Positions 34,923-42,088 of a stretch of DNA of 64,000 nucleotides are shown piece by piece (within the stretch, counting starts at the first letter, position 1; each line of letters starts with the position of its first letter). The position numbers and the translations under genes were made by a program. Below the pieces are notes generated by a model that was not told the DNA's origin, searched no databases, and was given only the letters and a program-made list of their open reading frames with translations. The DNA is from Bacteroidota bacterium (GTDB taxonomy: Bacteria > Bacteroidota > Bacteroidia > UKL13-3): contig CANHVU010000007.1 of the NCBI GenBank assembly GCA_947464275.1, positions 62,001-126,000 of the forward strand, given 5' to 3'.

Positions 34923-35936
34923 ATGAAAAGAATTCTTCTAATAATTGCATTATTAAACACTTTTAGTGCTTGGTCGCAATCAACCTTAAATTTATTTACA
35001 CAAGAAAGTGAGAAATTTATACTTTTTTTGAATGGAGTTCAACAAAATGCAACTTCTCAGAGCAATGTTAAAGTTGAAAACATTACCGCTAGTGTTCAAA
35101 AACTTAAAATAGTTTTTGATGATAAAGCCATTCAAACCATAAATGAAAATATTTATTACGAAACAGGAAAAGAATACACTTATAATGTTCGTAAAAAAAA
35201 TACATCTGCTAATAATGTTAAAAGAATAGATGGAAAATCAGCCACACCAATTATTTATGTAGTTAGATTGCTAGATATGAAACCATTATCTGCCAAGCCA
35301 TCAGTAAAAAGCACACAAGTAATTGAAAGCACAAAGGAAGTTGACGGTGGTAATATTAATTTAGAAACAGAAACAAACGATAAAGTAACCACAAACACTA
35401 CCATTACAAAATCAAATAGTTCACCAACCAATGAAAATGTAAATATTAATGTAGGTATAAATGGAATGGGGATAAACATGAATATTAATGGGTTAGAAGC
35501 CACTGATAAAACAGTTGTAAACAACACCACTACCACCACTACTACCACCACCACTACTAAAACTACAAAAAATGTTTCACCTCCAGTTAAAACTTCAACC
35601 CCAAAAGTTAGTGAGCCAGTTTGTGGGCCAATGACTTCAAGTACTTTTGATGCCCTAACGAGTCAATTAAAAAAGCAAAGTTTTGAAGATAACAAACTTC
35701 AAATTATTAGACAGGTTTTGGCTAGCAATTGTATAAGTACAGCTCAAGTAAAACAATTAGTTGGTGAGTTTACATTTGAAGAAAATAAATTAAAAGTAGC
35801 CAAAATGTGTTACAAAAAAACTACTGATAAAGGTAATTATTTTACCCTTAATGACTCTTTTTCATTTAGCAGCTCGGCTGATGAATTAAACGAGTTTTTG
35901 CAAAGCAAAGGAGCAGTTAGTGAAGACAGTGAATAG
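34923..35936 (+). CDS. Secreted DUF4476-domain protein with Thr-rich linker
   Basis: 337 residues. Signal peptide to about 18 (AWSQ), N-terminal beta domain about 20-115 (EKFILFLNGVQQNATSQSNV, a pattern also seen in other DUF4476 proteins), a low-complexity Asn/Thr-rich middle with a run of about ten Thr at 201-210, and a C-terminal DUF4476 helical domain of about 235-335 (SSTFDALTSQLKKQSFEDNKL, LASNCISTAQVKQLVGEFTFEENKL, with its repeated short helices). DUF4476 is found almost only in Bacteroidota envelope proteins; function unknown. Convergent with the gene at 36194, with a shared terminator between. Confidence 0.82.
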   Translation: MKRILLIIALLNTFSAWSQSTLNLFTQESEKFILFLNGVQQNATSQSNVKVENITASVQKLKIVFDDKAIQTINENIYYETGKEYTYNVRKKNTSANNVKRIDGKSATPIIYVVRLLDMKPLSAKPSVKSTQVIESTKEVDGGNINLETETNDKVTTNTTITKSNSSPTNENVNINVGINGMGINMNINGLEATDKTVVNNTTTTTTTTTTTKTTKNVSPPVKTSTPKVSEPVCGPMTSSTFDALTSQLKKQSFEDNKLQIIRQVLASNCISTAQVKQLVGEFTFEENKLKVAKMCYKKTTDKGNYFTLNDSFSFSSSADELNEFLQSKGAVSEDSE

Positions 35937-36157
35937 GTTAACAACGCAACATTTGGCCAGAACTTAGTATATGGTTACTAAATGTAAATGTACCAACTTA
36001 AATACTAAACACATATAATACTTTAACTTATTAAGATGATTAAGGTAGACTAGCTTAAACTAGCCGTAATGATAGTAGGGATGTTGATGCCAAAAAGTGC
36101 TATCCATGGCCACAAAAGTTATTCAACCCACTAGGGTTTTTTAGTAATCTTATCCAT

Positions 36158-36190
36158 AAAAAAAGCGACCTTCATAGAGTCGCTTTTTTT
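36158..36190. terminator. Bidirectional terminator
   Basis: AAAAAAAGCGAC / GTCGCTTTTTTT stem with a nine-base loop between the convergent DUF4476 gene and the 124-residue secreted protein gene. Confidence 0.88.
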
Positions 36191-36193
36191 GTT

Positions 36194-36568
36194 TTACTTA
36201 CATTCAGCTACATTACAAAGTCGGTAAAAGGTTAGTCCTTTGTGGGCTTTTATACATTTAGTATTGCCATCTATTTTCCATTTTGTGTGGAATTGATGAG
36301 TGGTTTTAAAGTTTTGTAATACTATTTGGTTATTGCTCAGCTCATAATTGCCTGTTACATCTATTGGTTTATTAGGGTTGGTCTTATCAATATAATGAAA
36401 AGTTTGGTCCTCATTTAAAATTAAGCTAAGTATTGATTTACCCTCGCTTTGATAACTACAAACACAGTAAGTTCCCGCCACTGCTTTGATATCCAATTTT
36501 TGTTTGGTTTTAAACGAAAAAATGGTGGCCAAAACCAAAATGCTAATTAATATTTTAAATGTTTTCAT
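36194..36568 (-). CDS. Small secreted protein, lipocalin-like
   Basis: 124 residues. Signal-like N terminus (MKTFKILISILVLATIFSF). The rest reads as a small beta barrel: VAGTYCVCSYQSEGKSILSLILNEDQTFHYID, IDVTGNYELSNNQIVLQ, HTKWKIDGNTKCIKAHKG. This resembles NlpE-N/lipocalin-type stress or metal-binding domains (GxY...L.L..DxxF...), with four cysteines after the signal (Cys35, Cys37, plus three near the end) but no lipobox. Family assignment is tentative. Confidence 0.65.
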   Translation of the reverse strand: MKTFKILISILVLATIFSFKTKQKLDIKAVAGTYCVCSYQSEGKSILSLILNEDQTFHYIDKTNPNKPIDVTGNYELSNNQIVLQNFKTTHQFHTKWKIDGNTKCIKAHKGLTFYRLCNVAECK

Positions 36569-36754
36569 AATCTCTGTTTTTTAGTAATTCAATGATAGTG
36601 AGTTTTATTGGTATTATTTTTATAAAAAGCATTTTGTTAACTAAATAAAAATATTTGATTTTGGAATGGGTAATATTTTAAATAGAAAACTTTAGTAAAA
36701 TACCTTTTGTAATTTGTTATAAAATAAAGCAAATTTGCACAGCAAAAAAATACA

Positions 36755-37363
36755 ATGGCAGTATATAAATTTAAACTAACTTTTGAAGATTACGAAGATT
36801 CTTATCGAGTAATTGAAATTAAATCGAATCAAACTTTTTTAGAATTTCATAAAACTATTTTAGAATCAATTGGTTTTGACGAAAAGCAGTTGGCTTCATT
36901 TTACATGAGTAATGATACTTGGCGCAGAGAACAAGAAATTACTTTGGAGGATATGACTGATGACCCTGAGAATCCAATTCCAGAAATGAAAACTGCTAAG
37001 TTGAGTCAGTTTGTAAACGATCCACACCAAAAAATTATTTATGTATATGATTTTATGGCTATGTGGACTATGCATTTAGAATTATTTGGAATTGAAATTA
37101 AGGAAAACCCTAAGTTTACTTACCCTAGAATTGGTAAATCGGTGGGATTAGCACCTAAACAATATGATAAGGTGCAACGTTTCGGTTTGGTTGATGACAA
37201 CGAATTTGATGAAATAACGAAAAACTATATTGATAAAACAGATGATGTAGGAAGCGAAATTAGCGATGATGAAGCCGATGAATTTGGACTTTTCTCAAAA
37301 GATTCAGATAGTGGTGATGACGATGCTGCTATTGAACCTACAGGTGGTTTTGATGAATATTAG
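36755..37363 (+). CDS. pRiA4b ORF-3-like protein (IS1096 passenger TnpR family)
   Basis: 202 residues. The N-terminal part (AVYKFKLTFEDYEDSYRVIEIKSNQ, then TFLEFHKTILESIGFDEKQLASFYMSNDTWRREQEI) matches the plasmid pRiA4b ORF-3/IS1096 TnpR-like fold, a ubiquitin-like beta-grasp domain often found near mobile elements but also as a stable core gene in Bacteroidota. The C-terminal 40 residues are strongly acidic (ISDDEADEFGLFSKDSDSG). No transposase or terminal repeat is nearby, so it is probably a domesticated chromosomal gene. A TTTG-N20-CAAATTTG promoter-like sequence lies at 36706-36737, 18 bases before the start. Confidence 0.8.
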   Translation: MAVYKFKLTFEDYEDSYRVIEIKSNQTFLEFHKTILESIGFDEKQLASFYMSNDTWRREQEITLEDMTDDPENPIPEMKTAKLSQFVNDPHQKIIYVYDFMAMWTMHLELFGIEIKENPKFTYPRIGKSVGLAPKQYDKVQRFGLVDDNEFDEITKNYIDKTDDVGSEISDDEADEFGLFSKDSDSGDDDAAIEPTGGFDEY

Positions 37364-37385
37364 TATTTTAAAATAATAAAAATTG

Positions 37386-37419
37386 AAAATGCAGGTTTAC
37401 AATTAAACTTGCATTTTTT
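37386..37419 (+). terminator. Terminator after the pRiA4b ORF-3-like gene
   Basis: Stem AAAATGCAGGTTTA / TAAACTTGCATTTT (one G-U) followed by T residues. Confidence 0.85.
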
Positions 37420-37452
37420 ATTTGTAAAATGGTATTGTAATATAACGCTTAA

Positions 37453-38223
37453 ATGAAATTGAATTTAAAACGCCCTCTTGTAATTTTTGATTTAGAAACT
37501 ACAGGAATAAGCATTTCTACAGATAGAATAGTAGAAATGGCAACTATAAAAGTTAATGTAGATGGAACCGAGGAAATAAAAACCCAAAGATTTAATCCTA
37601 CAATGCCTATACCTGCCGAGGTATCGGCCATACATGGTATTTTTGATGAAGATGTAAAAGACATGCCCACCTTTGCCGAAAAAGCAAAAGAGTATGCCGA
37701 GTATTTTAAAGGCTGCGATTTTGGTGGTTTTAATTCTAACAAATTCGATTTCCCTATGTTGGTGGAGGAAATGTTAAGAGCAAATGTGGAATTTGAAACG
37801 GAAGGACGAAAATTTGTAGATGTGCAGCGTATTTTCCATCAAATGGAACAACGTACTTTAAGTGCTGCCTATAAATTTTATTGTGATAAAACATTAGAAA
37901 ATGCGCATAGTGCCGAGGCTGATACCATTGCTACTTATGAAGTATTAAAGGCACAGTTAGACAGATATGAAGTATTGGGTAATGATATGGAATCGCTTCA
38001 CAAAATTAGTGGACAGGCAAATTTGGTAGATTTGGCAGGACGAATTGTATTGAATGATAAAGGACAAGAGGTATTTAATTTTGGGAAGCACAAAGGTAAA
38101 ATGGTGAGCTATGTGTTTAAAAATGAACCTGGTTATTACCAATGGATGATGGACAACGATTTTTCGCTAGATACTAAACGCAAATTAACTCAAATAAAAA
38201 TGCAAGGATTTGGTAGTAAATAG
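37453..38223 (+). CDS. 3'-5' exonuclease, DnaQ-like (DEDDh) with C-terminal exo-associated domain
   Basis: 256 residues. Exonuclease motifs: ExoI VIFDLETTGIS near residue 10 (Asp and Glu metal ligands), ExoII GGFNSNKFDFPML near 93 (Asp) and ExoIII HSAEADTIAT near 155 (His and Asp). The C-terminal segment (FNFGKHKGKMVSYVFKNEPGYYQWMMDNDF) resembles the ExoX C-terminal domain that contacts DNA. It degrades single-stranded 3' ends, in repair or proofreading. It stands between its own terminator and the MFS transporter gene 66 bp downstream. Confidence 0.92.
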   Translation: MKLNLKRPLVIFDLETTGISISTDRIVEMATIKVNVDGTEEIKTQRFNPTMPIPAEVSAIHGIFDEDVKDMPTFAEKAKEYAEYFKGCDFGGFNSNKFDFPMLVEEMLRANVEFETEGRKFVDVQRIFHQMEQRTLSAAYKFYCDKTLENAHSAEADTIATYEVLKAQLDRYEVLGNDMESLHKISGQANLVDLAGRIVLNDKGQEVFNFGKHKGKMVSYVFKNEPGYYQWMMDNDFSLDTKRKLTQIKMQGFGSK

Positions 38224-38289
38224 CACCAAAATGCATTAGCTAAACAGTACAAATAAATTCAAACAAGCTAGCAGCCAAAGGCAATTAAT

Positions 38290-39504
38290 ATGACAAAAAC
38301 TGAAAAAATCATGCTATTTACATTAGCAGCCATCAATTTTGTAAATATCATGGATTTTATGATAATGATGCCACTAGGGCCTAATTTGATTAAAACATTT
38401 AACATTACTGCTTCCGATTTTGGTATTTTGGTTTCATCTTATTCCATCAGTGCTTTTATTTCAGGTATTATTACTACTTTTATAATCAATAAATTTGAGC
38501 GTAAAGATTATTTAATGCGCATCTTCATTGGTTTTTTAATTGGAACTTTTGCCTGTGGTTTAGCTCCAACTTATCAAACCTTATTAATTGCAAGATTTGT
38601 TACTGGTTTATTTGGTGGTGTTTTAGGCGCCATAATTTTAGCAATTGTAAGCGATGCAGTTCCTTTTGAAAGAAGAGGGCAGGCCATGGGAATAATTATG
38701 GCTGCTTTTAGTTTAGCTTCGGTTTTAGGGGTTCCATTTGGAATTTTTATGGCTACTCATACTAAACAATATGATTATTTAGGATGGCATGCACCCTTTT
38801 TATTTTTGGCTGTTTTGGGTATTCCTGTTTACTTTTTGGTACGCAAATTTGTGCCAAGGCAAACTGCTGCGGTTCAATTAGCTGCCAAACAAATGGATGT
38901 TGGTAAAAATATTGAGGCTATTTTTACCAATAAAAATAATCTGTTGGCATTACTTTTTGGGGTGGTTATGATGATGGGACACTTTTGTATTATTCCATTT
39001 TTAAGTCCATACATGGTTAGTAACGTGGGCATGCGCGAAGAAGATTTACCTTTAATTTATTTAGTTGGAGGTGGTGTTACCATTTTTACTTCGCCATTAA
39101 TTGGTAAGTTAGCCGATAAGTTTGGAAAGCTAGTTATGTTTATAGTTTTGGCTTTATTGTACACCATTCCTGTTTTTTTAATTACCAATTTAGAACCTCA
39201 TCCATTGCCTATGGTTTTAACTATCACAGGCGTCTTTTTTATTTTTTCAGGGAGATTTATTCCAATGCAAGCCATGGTTACAGGTGCTGTTGACCCCAAA
39301 ATTAGAGCAAGTTTTATGAGCTTTAATAGCTCCATTCAACAGTTAGCTAATGGAGTTTCAGCTTTCTTAGCAGGTTTGGTTGTTACTACGGTTGATGGTA
39401 AATTGGTTAATTATAATTTATTAGGATACTTTAGTGTAGGAATGGCTATATTGAGTATTTTAATTGCACATAAATTACGTTCATCAAATGGAAGCAAGTT
39501 TTAA
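38290..39504 (+). CDS. Major facilitator superfamily transporter
   Basis: 404 residues with about twelve membrane helices. MFS features: D-x-x-x-x-x-P start region (NIMDFMIMMPLGPNL), motif A-like GxLADKFGK (LIGKLADKFGKLVMF) and an N-terminal helix-2/3 loop NKFERKDYLMR. It resembles AraJ-like sugar or drug efflux transporters; substrate unknown. The last 17 bases (39488-39504) overlap the start of lhgO in another frame, so the two are translationally coupled and probably co-transcribed; exchange of a small organic acid would fit but is only a guess. Confidence 0.88.
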   Translation: MTKTEKIMLFTLAAINFVNIMDFMIMMPLGPNLIKTFNITASDFGILVSSYSISAFISGIITTFIINKFERKDYLMRIFIGFLIGTFACGLAPTYQTLLIARFVTGLFGGVLGAIILAIVSDAVPFERRGQAMGIIMAAFSLASVLGVPFGIFMATHTKQYDYLGWHAPFLFLAVLGIPVYFLVRKFVPRQTAAVQLAAKQMDVGKNIEAIFTNKNNLLALLFGVVMMMGHFCIIPFLSPYMVSNVGMREEDLPLIYLVGGGVTIFTSPLIGKLADKFGKLVMFIVLALLYTIPVFLITNLEPHPLPMVLTITGVFFIFSGRFIPMQAMVTGAVDPKIRASFMSFNSSIQQLANGVSAFLAGLVVTTVDGKLVNYNLLGYFSVGMAILSILIAHKLRSSNGSKF

Positions 39505-40696
39505 ATACGACTTCATTATTATTGGTGGTGGCATAGTTGGTTTGGCCACGGCTTACCAATTATTGCAAAAAAACAGTAGTTTAAAAATAGCTGTTTTAGA
39601 AAAAGAAAATCATGTAGCTGCTCATCAAACGGGGCATAATAGTGGTGTAATTCATTCTGGATTATACTATAAGCCAGGTAGTTTAAAAGCAAAAAATTGT
39701 TTGGAGGGATATCAAATGATGATTGACTTTTGCGATGAAAACAATATAAAATACGATTTGTGCGGCAAGTTAGTGGTAGCAAGTGATGAAAGCGAAATTC
39801 CTGAACTCGATAAACTTTACCAACGCGGTTTAGAGAATGGTTTGGTAAAAAATACCATTATAGAGCAAGATAGAATTAAAGAGTTTGAGCCCAATTTGCG
39901 TGGCGTAAAGGCTATACATGTTCCTTATACGGGTATAATTGATTACAGCCAAGTTTGTGAAAAATTGGCTAAAAAAATTGCCGAATTAGGTGCTGAAATT
40001 TTCCTAGGTCACCAAGTTGAAAAAATTGAAAACCATACAAATTATGTGGTTATTAGTACAAGCCAAAAAGAGTTTGAAGCTTCGCAATACATTAATTGCG
40101 CTGGATTATACAGTGATAAAATAGCTGCTTTAACCAATAAAAATATAGACACAAGAATCATTCCTTTTAGGGGTGAGTATTACATGTTAAAGCCAGAAAA
40201 GCGAGCATTGATTAAGAACTTAATTTATCCAGTCCCTGATCCTAATTTTCCGTTTTTGGGTGTGCACTTTACACGTATGATTGATGGTGGGGTAGAGGCG
40301 GGGCCTAACGCAGTATTTGCATTTAAGCGCGAAGGTTACCACAAAACTGATTTTGATTTTAACGAAACAATGGAAAGTTTGGCTTGGCCCGGTTTCAGAA
40401 AAGTAGCAGTTAAATATTGGAAAACAGGTTTGGGTGAGTTTTACCGTTCGTTTAGTAAAACTGCTTTTACCAAAGCTTTGCAAAAATTGGTTCCGAGTAT
40501 TCAAGAAGATGATTTGGTGCCTGCAGAAGCTGGGGTGCGTGCGCAAGCTTGTGATAAGTTTGGTGGTTTATTAGATGATTTTAAAATAATAGAAGAACCT
40601 AATGCCATTCATATTTTAAATGCGCCAAGTCCTGCAGCTACTAGTAGCTTAAGCATAGGTAAAACCATTGCCGAAATGGCTTTGACTAGGCTATAA
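39488..40696 (+). CDS. lhgO: L-2-hydroxyglutarate oxidase
   Basis: 402 residues from the ATG at 39488; this start overlaps the MFS gene by 17 bases, and an in-frame TTG at 39464 is less likely because the FAD fold begins directly after MEASFKYDF. DFIIIGGGIVGLATAYQLL is the dinucleotide-binding motif, followed by HQTGHNSGVIHSGLYYKPG and FRGEYYMLKP and GAGVRAQAC-like conserved stretches of the LhgO/DAO family (AEAGVRAQACDK near 350). It oxidises L-2-hydroxyglutarate to 2-oxoglutarate, a repair reaction. Same strand and 33 bp before the zinc-ribbon ArsC gene. Confidence 0.9.
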   Translation: MEASFKYDFIIIGGGIVGLATAYQLLQKNSSLKIAVLEKENHVAAHQTGHNSGVIHSGLYYKPGSLKAKNCLEGYQMMIDFCDENNIKYDLCGKLVVASDESEIPELDKLYQRGLENGLVKNTIIEQDRIKEFEPNLRGVKAIHVPYTGIIDYSQVCEKLAKKIAELGAEIFLGHQVEKIENHTNYVVISTSQKEFEASQYINCAGLYSDKIAALTNKNIDTRIIPFRGEYYMLKPEKRALIKNLIYPVPDPNFPFLGVHFTRMIDGGVEAGPNAVFAFKREGYHKTDFDFNETMESLAWPGFRKVAVKYWKTGLGEFYRSFSKTAFTKALQKLVPSIQEDDLVPAEAGVRAQACDKFGGLLDDFKIIEEPNAIHILNAPSPAATSSLSIGKTIAEMALTRL

Positions 40697-40729
40697 TTTA
40701 TTCTTTATTACAAAGTCAAAATTTAGTAA

Positions 40730-41182
40730 ATGGCTATAACGTGCGGTTATATTTGTCCTCAATGTGAAGGAAGAGGTTTTTTAGATGACTTTTCTGACTG
40801 CAATTGGTGCACCGATAATCCAATGATAAACAAAACTAATATGATAGAAATTTACCATAATAACCGTTGCGGTAAAAGCCGCGATACATTGACTATCCTA
40901 ACTGAAAAAAATATAGATTTTAAAGTAATTGACTATTTAAAAAATCCATTAACGGCAAGCCAAATAAAAGCTCTTTTAAAAAAGCTAAACATCAGTGCTT
41001 TTGATTTAATACGAAAAGGAGAAACTATCTTTAAAGAAAACTACAAAGACAAGCAACTTTCAGAAAACGAATGGATTGCAGTTTTAGAACAAAATCCCAT
41101 TTTAATTGAAAGGCCAATTGTAGTAAATGGCAGTAAAGCCATTATTGCCCGCCCGCCAGAAAAAGTATTAGAAATTTTATAA
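40730..41182 (+). CDS. ArsC/Spx-family reductase with an N-terminal zinc-ribbon-like extension
   Basis: 150 residues from the ATG at 40730. Residues 1-37 carry CPQCEGRG (a DnaJ-type CxxCxGxG motif) and CNWC (Cys5, Cys9, Cys12, Cys24, Cys27), and residue 38 is another Met (ATG at 40841) where a normal ArsC-like protein begins: MIEIYHNNRCGKSRDTLTIL with the catalytic Cys47 (Cys10 of the core), LIRKGETIFKE, and IERPIVVNGSKAIIARPPE, which hold the conserved Arg residues. So either a fusion or a small zinc-ribbon reading directly into ArsC. Arsenate reduction or a YfgD-like thiol-redox role is possible; no other ars genes are near. Follows lhgO by 33 bp. Confidence 0.8.
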   Translation: MAITCGYICPQCEGRGFLDDFSDCNWCTDNPMINKTNMIEIYHNNRCGKSRDTLTILTEKNIDFKVIDYLKNPLTASQIKALLKKLNISAFDLIRKGETIFKENYKDKQLSENEWIAVLEQNPILIERPIVVNGSKAIIARPPEKVLEIL

Positions 41183-41183
41183 T

Positions 41184-41211
41184 AAAAGTTGGTTCAATTA
41201 AACCAACTTTT
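41184..41211. terminator. Bidirectional terminator
   Basis: AAAAGTTGGTT / AACCAACTTTT stem between the convergent ArsC-like and CCG-domain genes; it touches the last codon of the latter. Confidence 0.82.
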
Positions 41212-41995
41212 ATAAATCCATTGCATTTGCTATTAGTTCAGCAACATCAAGTACTTGCACTTCTTCTTCTTTGTTATTATGTTTAATACCATCACGTAAC
41301 ATAGTCATACAAAATGGACAAGCAGCAGCCACAATATTTGCTTTTGATTCCAACATATCATCAGCACGCTCCATGTTTACTTCTTTTTTGCCATTTTCGG
41401 CCTCTTTAAACATTTGTGCTCCACCAGCTCCGCAGCATAAACCATTGGCTTTGGCACGTTTCATTTCTACTAACTCGGCATCTAATCTTTCAATTACTTG
41501 GCGAGGTGCTTCGTATATATTATTGGCTCGGCCTAAATAGCAGCTATCGTGGTAAGTAATGCGTTTCCCTTTAAAAGCACCACCTTGAATACTTAATTTT
41601 CCTTTTTCTAAAAGTTCATTAATTAACTCGGTATGATGCACCACTTCATAACTTCCACCTAATTGAGGATATTCGTTTTTTATTGTGTTGAAGCAATGAG
41701 GACAAGCAGTAACAATTTTTTTTACCCCATAAGCATTCATGGTAGTAATATTTTGCATGGCAAGCATTTGAAACAAAAACTCGTTTCCAGCGCGTTTTGC
41801 AGGGTCGCCAGTACACGCTTCTTCGGTTCCTAATATGGCAAATTTAACATTGGCTTGGTGTAAAAGTTTGGCTACCGCTTTGGTTATTTTTTGAGCACGT
41901 TCATCAAAACTTCCTGCACAACCTACCCAAAAAAGTACATCTACTTCTTCTCCATTGGCTGTTACCTCTGCTAATGTTTTTACTTTAAATTCCAT
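41210..41995 (-). CDS. CCG-domain iron-sulfur protein, HdrB/LutA/GlpC-like
   Basis: 261 residues with two cysteine-rich CCG domains: VLFWVGCAGSFDERAQ, CTGDPAKRAG, IVTACPHCFNTIKNEYP near 93, then HDSCYLGRANNIYE near 148, NGLCCGAGGAQMF near 185 and AAACPFCMTMLRDG near 224. This is the HdrB-like noncubane Fe-S protein family that passes electrons between dehydrogenases and quinone or ferredoxin partners (LutA, GlpC, DsrK). The matching ferredoxin-like subunit (HdrC type) is not in this window. Convergent with the ArsC-like gene. ATG start, no obvious promoter. Confidence 0.88.
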   Translation of the reverse strand: MEFKVKTLAEVTANGEEVDVLFWVGCAGSFDERAQKITKAVAKLLHQANVKFAILGTEEACTGDPAKRAGNEFLFQMLAMQNITTMNAYGVKKIVTACPHCFNTIKNEYPQLGGSYEVVHHTELINELLEKGKLSIQGGAFKGKRITYHDSCYLGRANNIYEAPRQVIERLDAELVEMKRAKANGLCCGAGGAQMFKEAENGKKEVNMERADDMLESKANIVAAACPFCMTMLRDGIKHNNKEEEVQVLDVAELIANAMDL

Positions 41996-42088
41996 ATAAA
42001 AAATTGTATTGTTTTAAAAAATTGCAAATTATAATAAAATAGCAAAATTCCTTTGTTGTTATAAAATAAATTTATGTCTTACCTAAAA

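Noticed and set aside
35255-35554. Minus-strand frame with poly-Val
   Set aside because: Antisense of the poly-Thr run in the DUF4476 gene.
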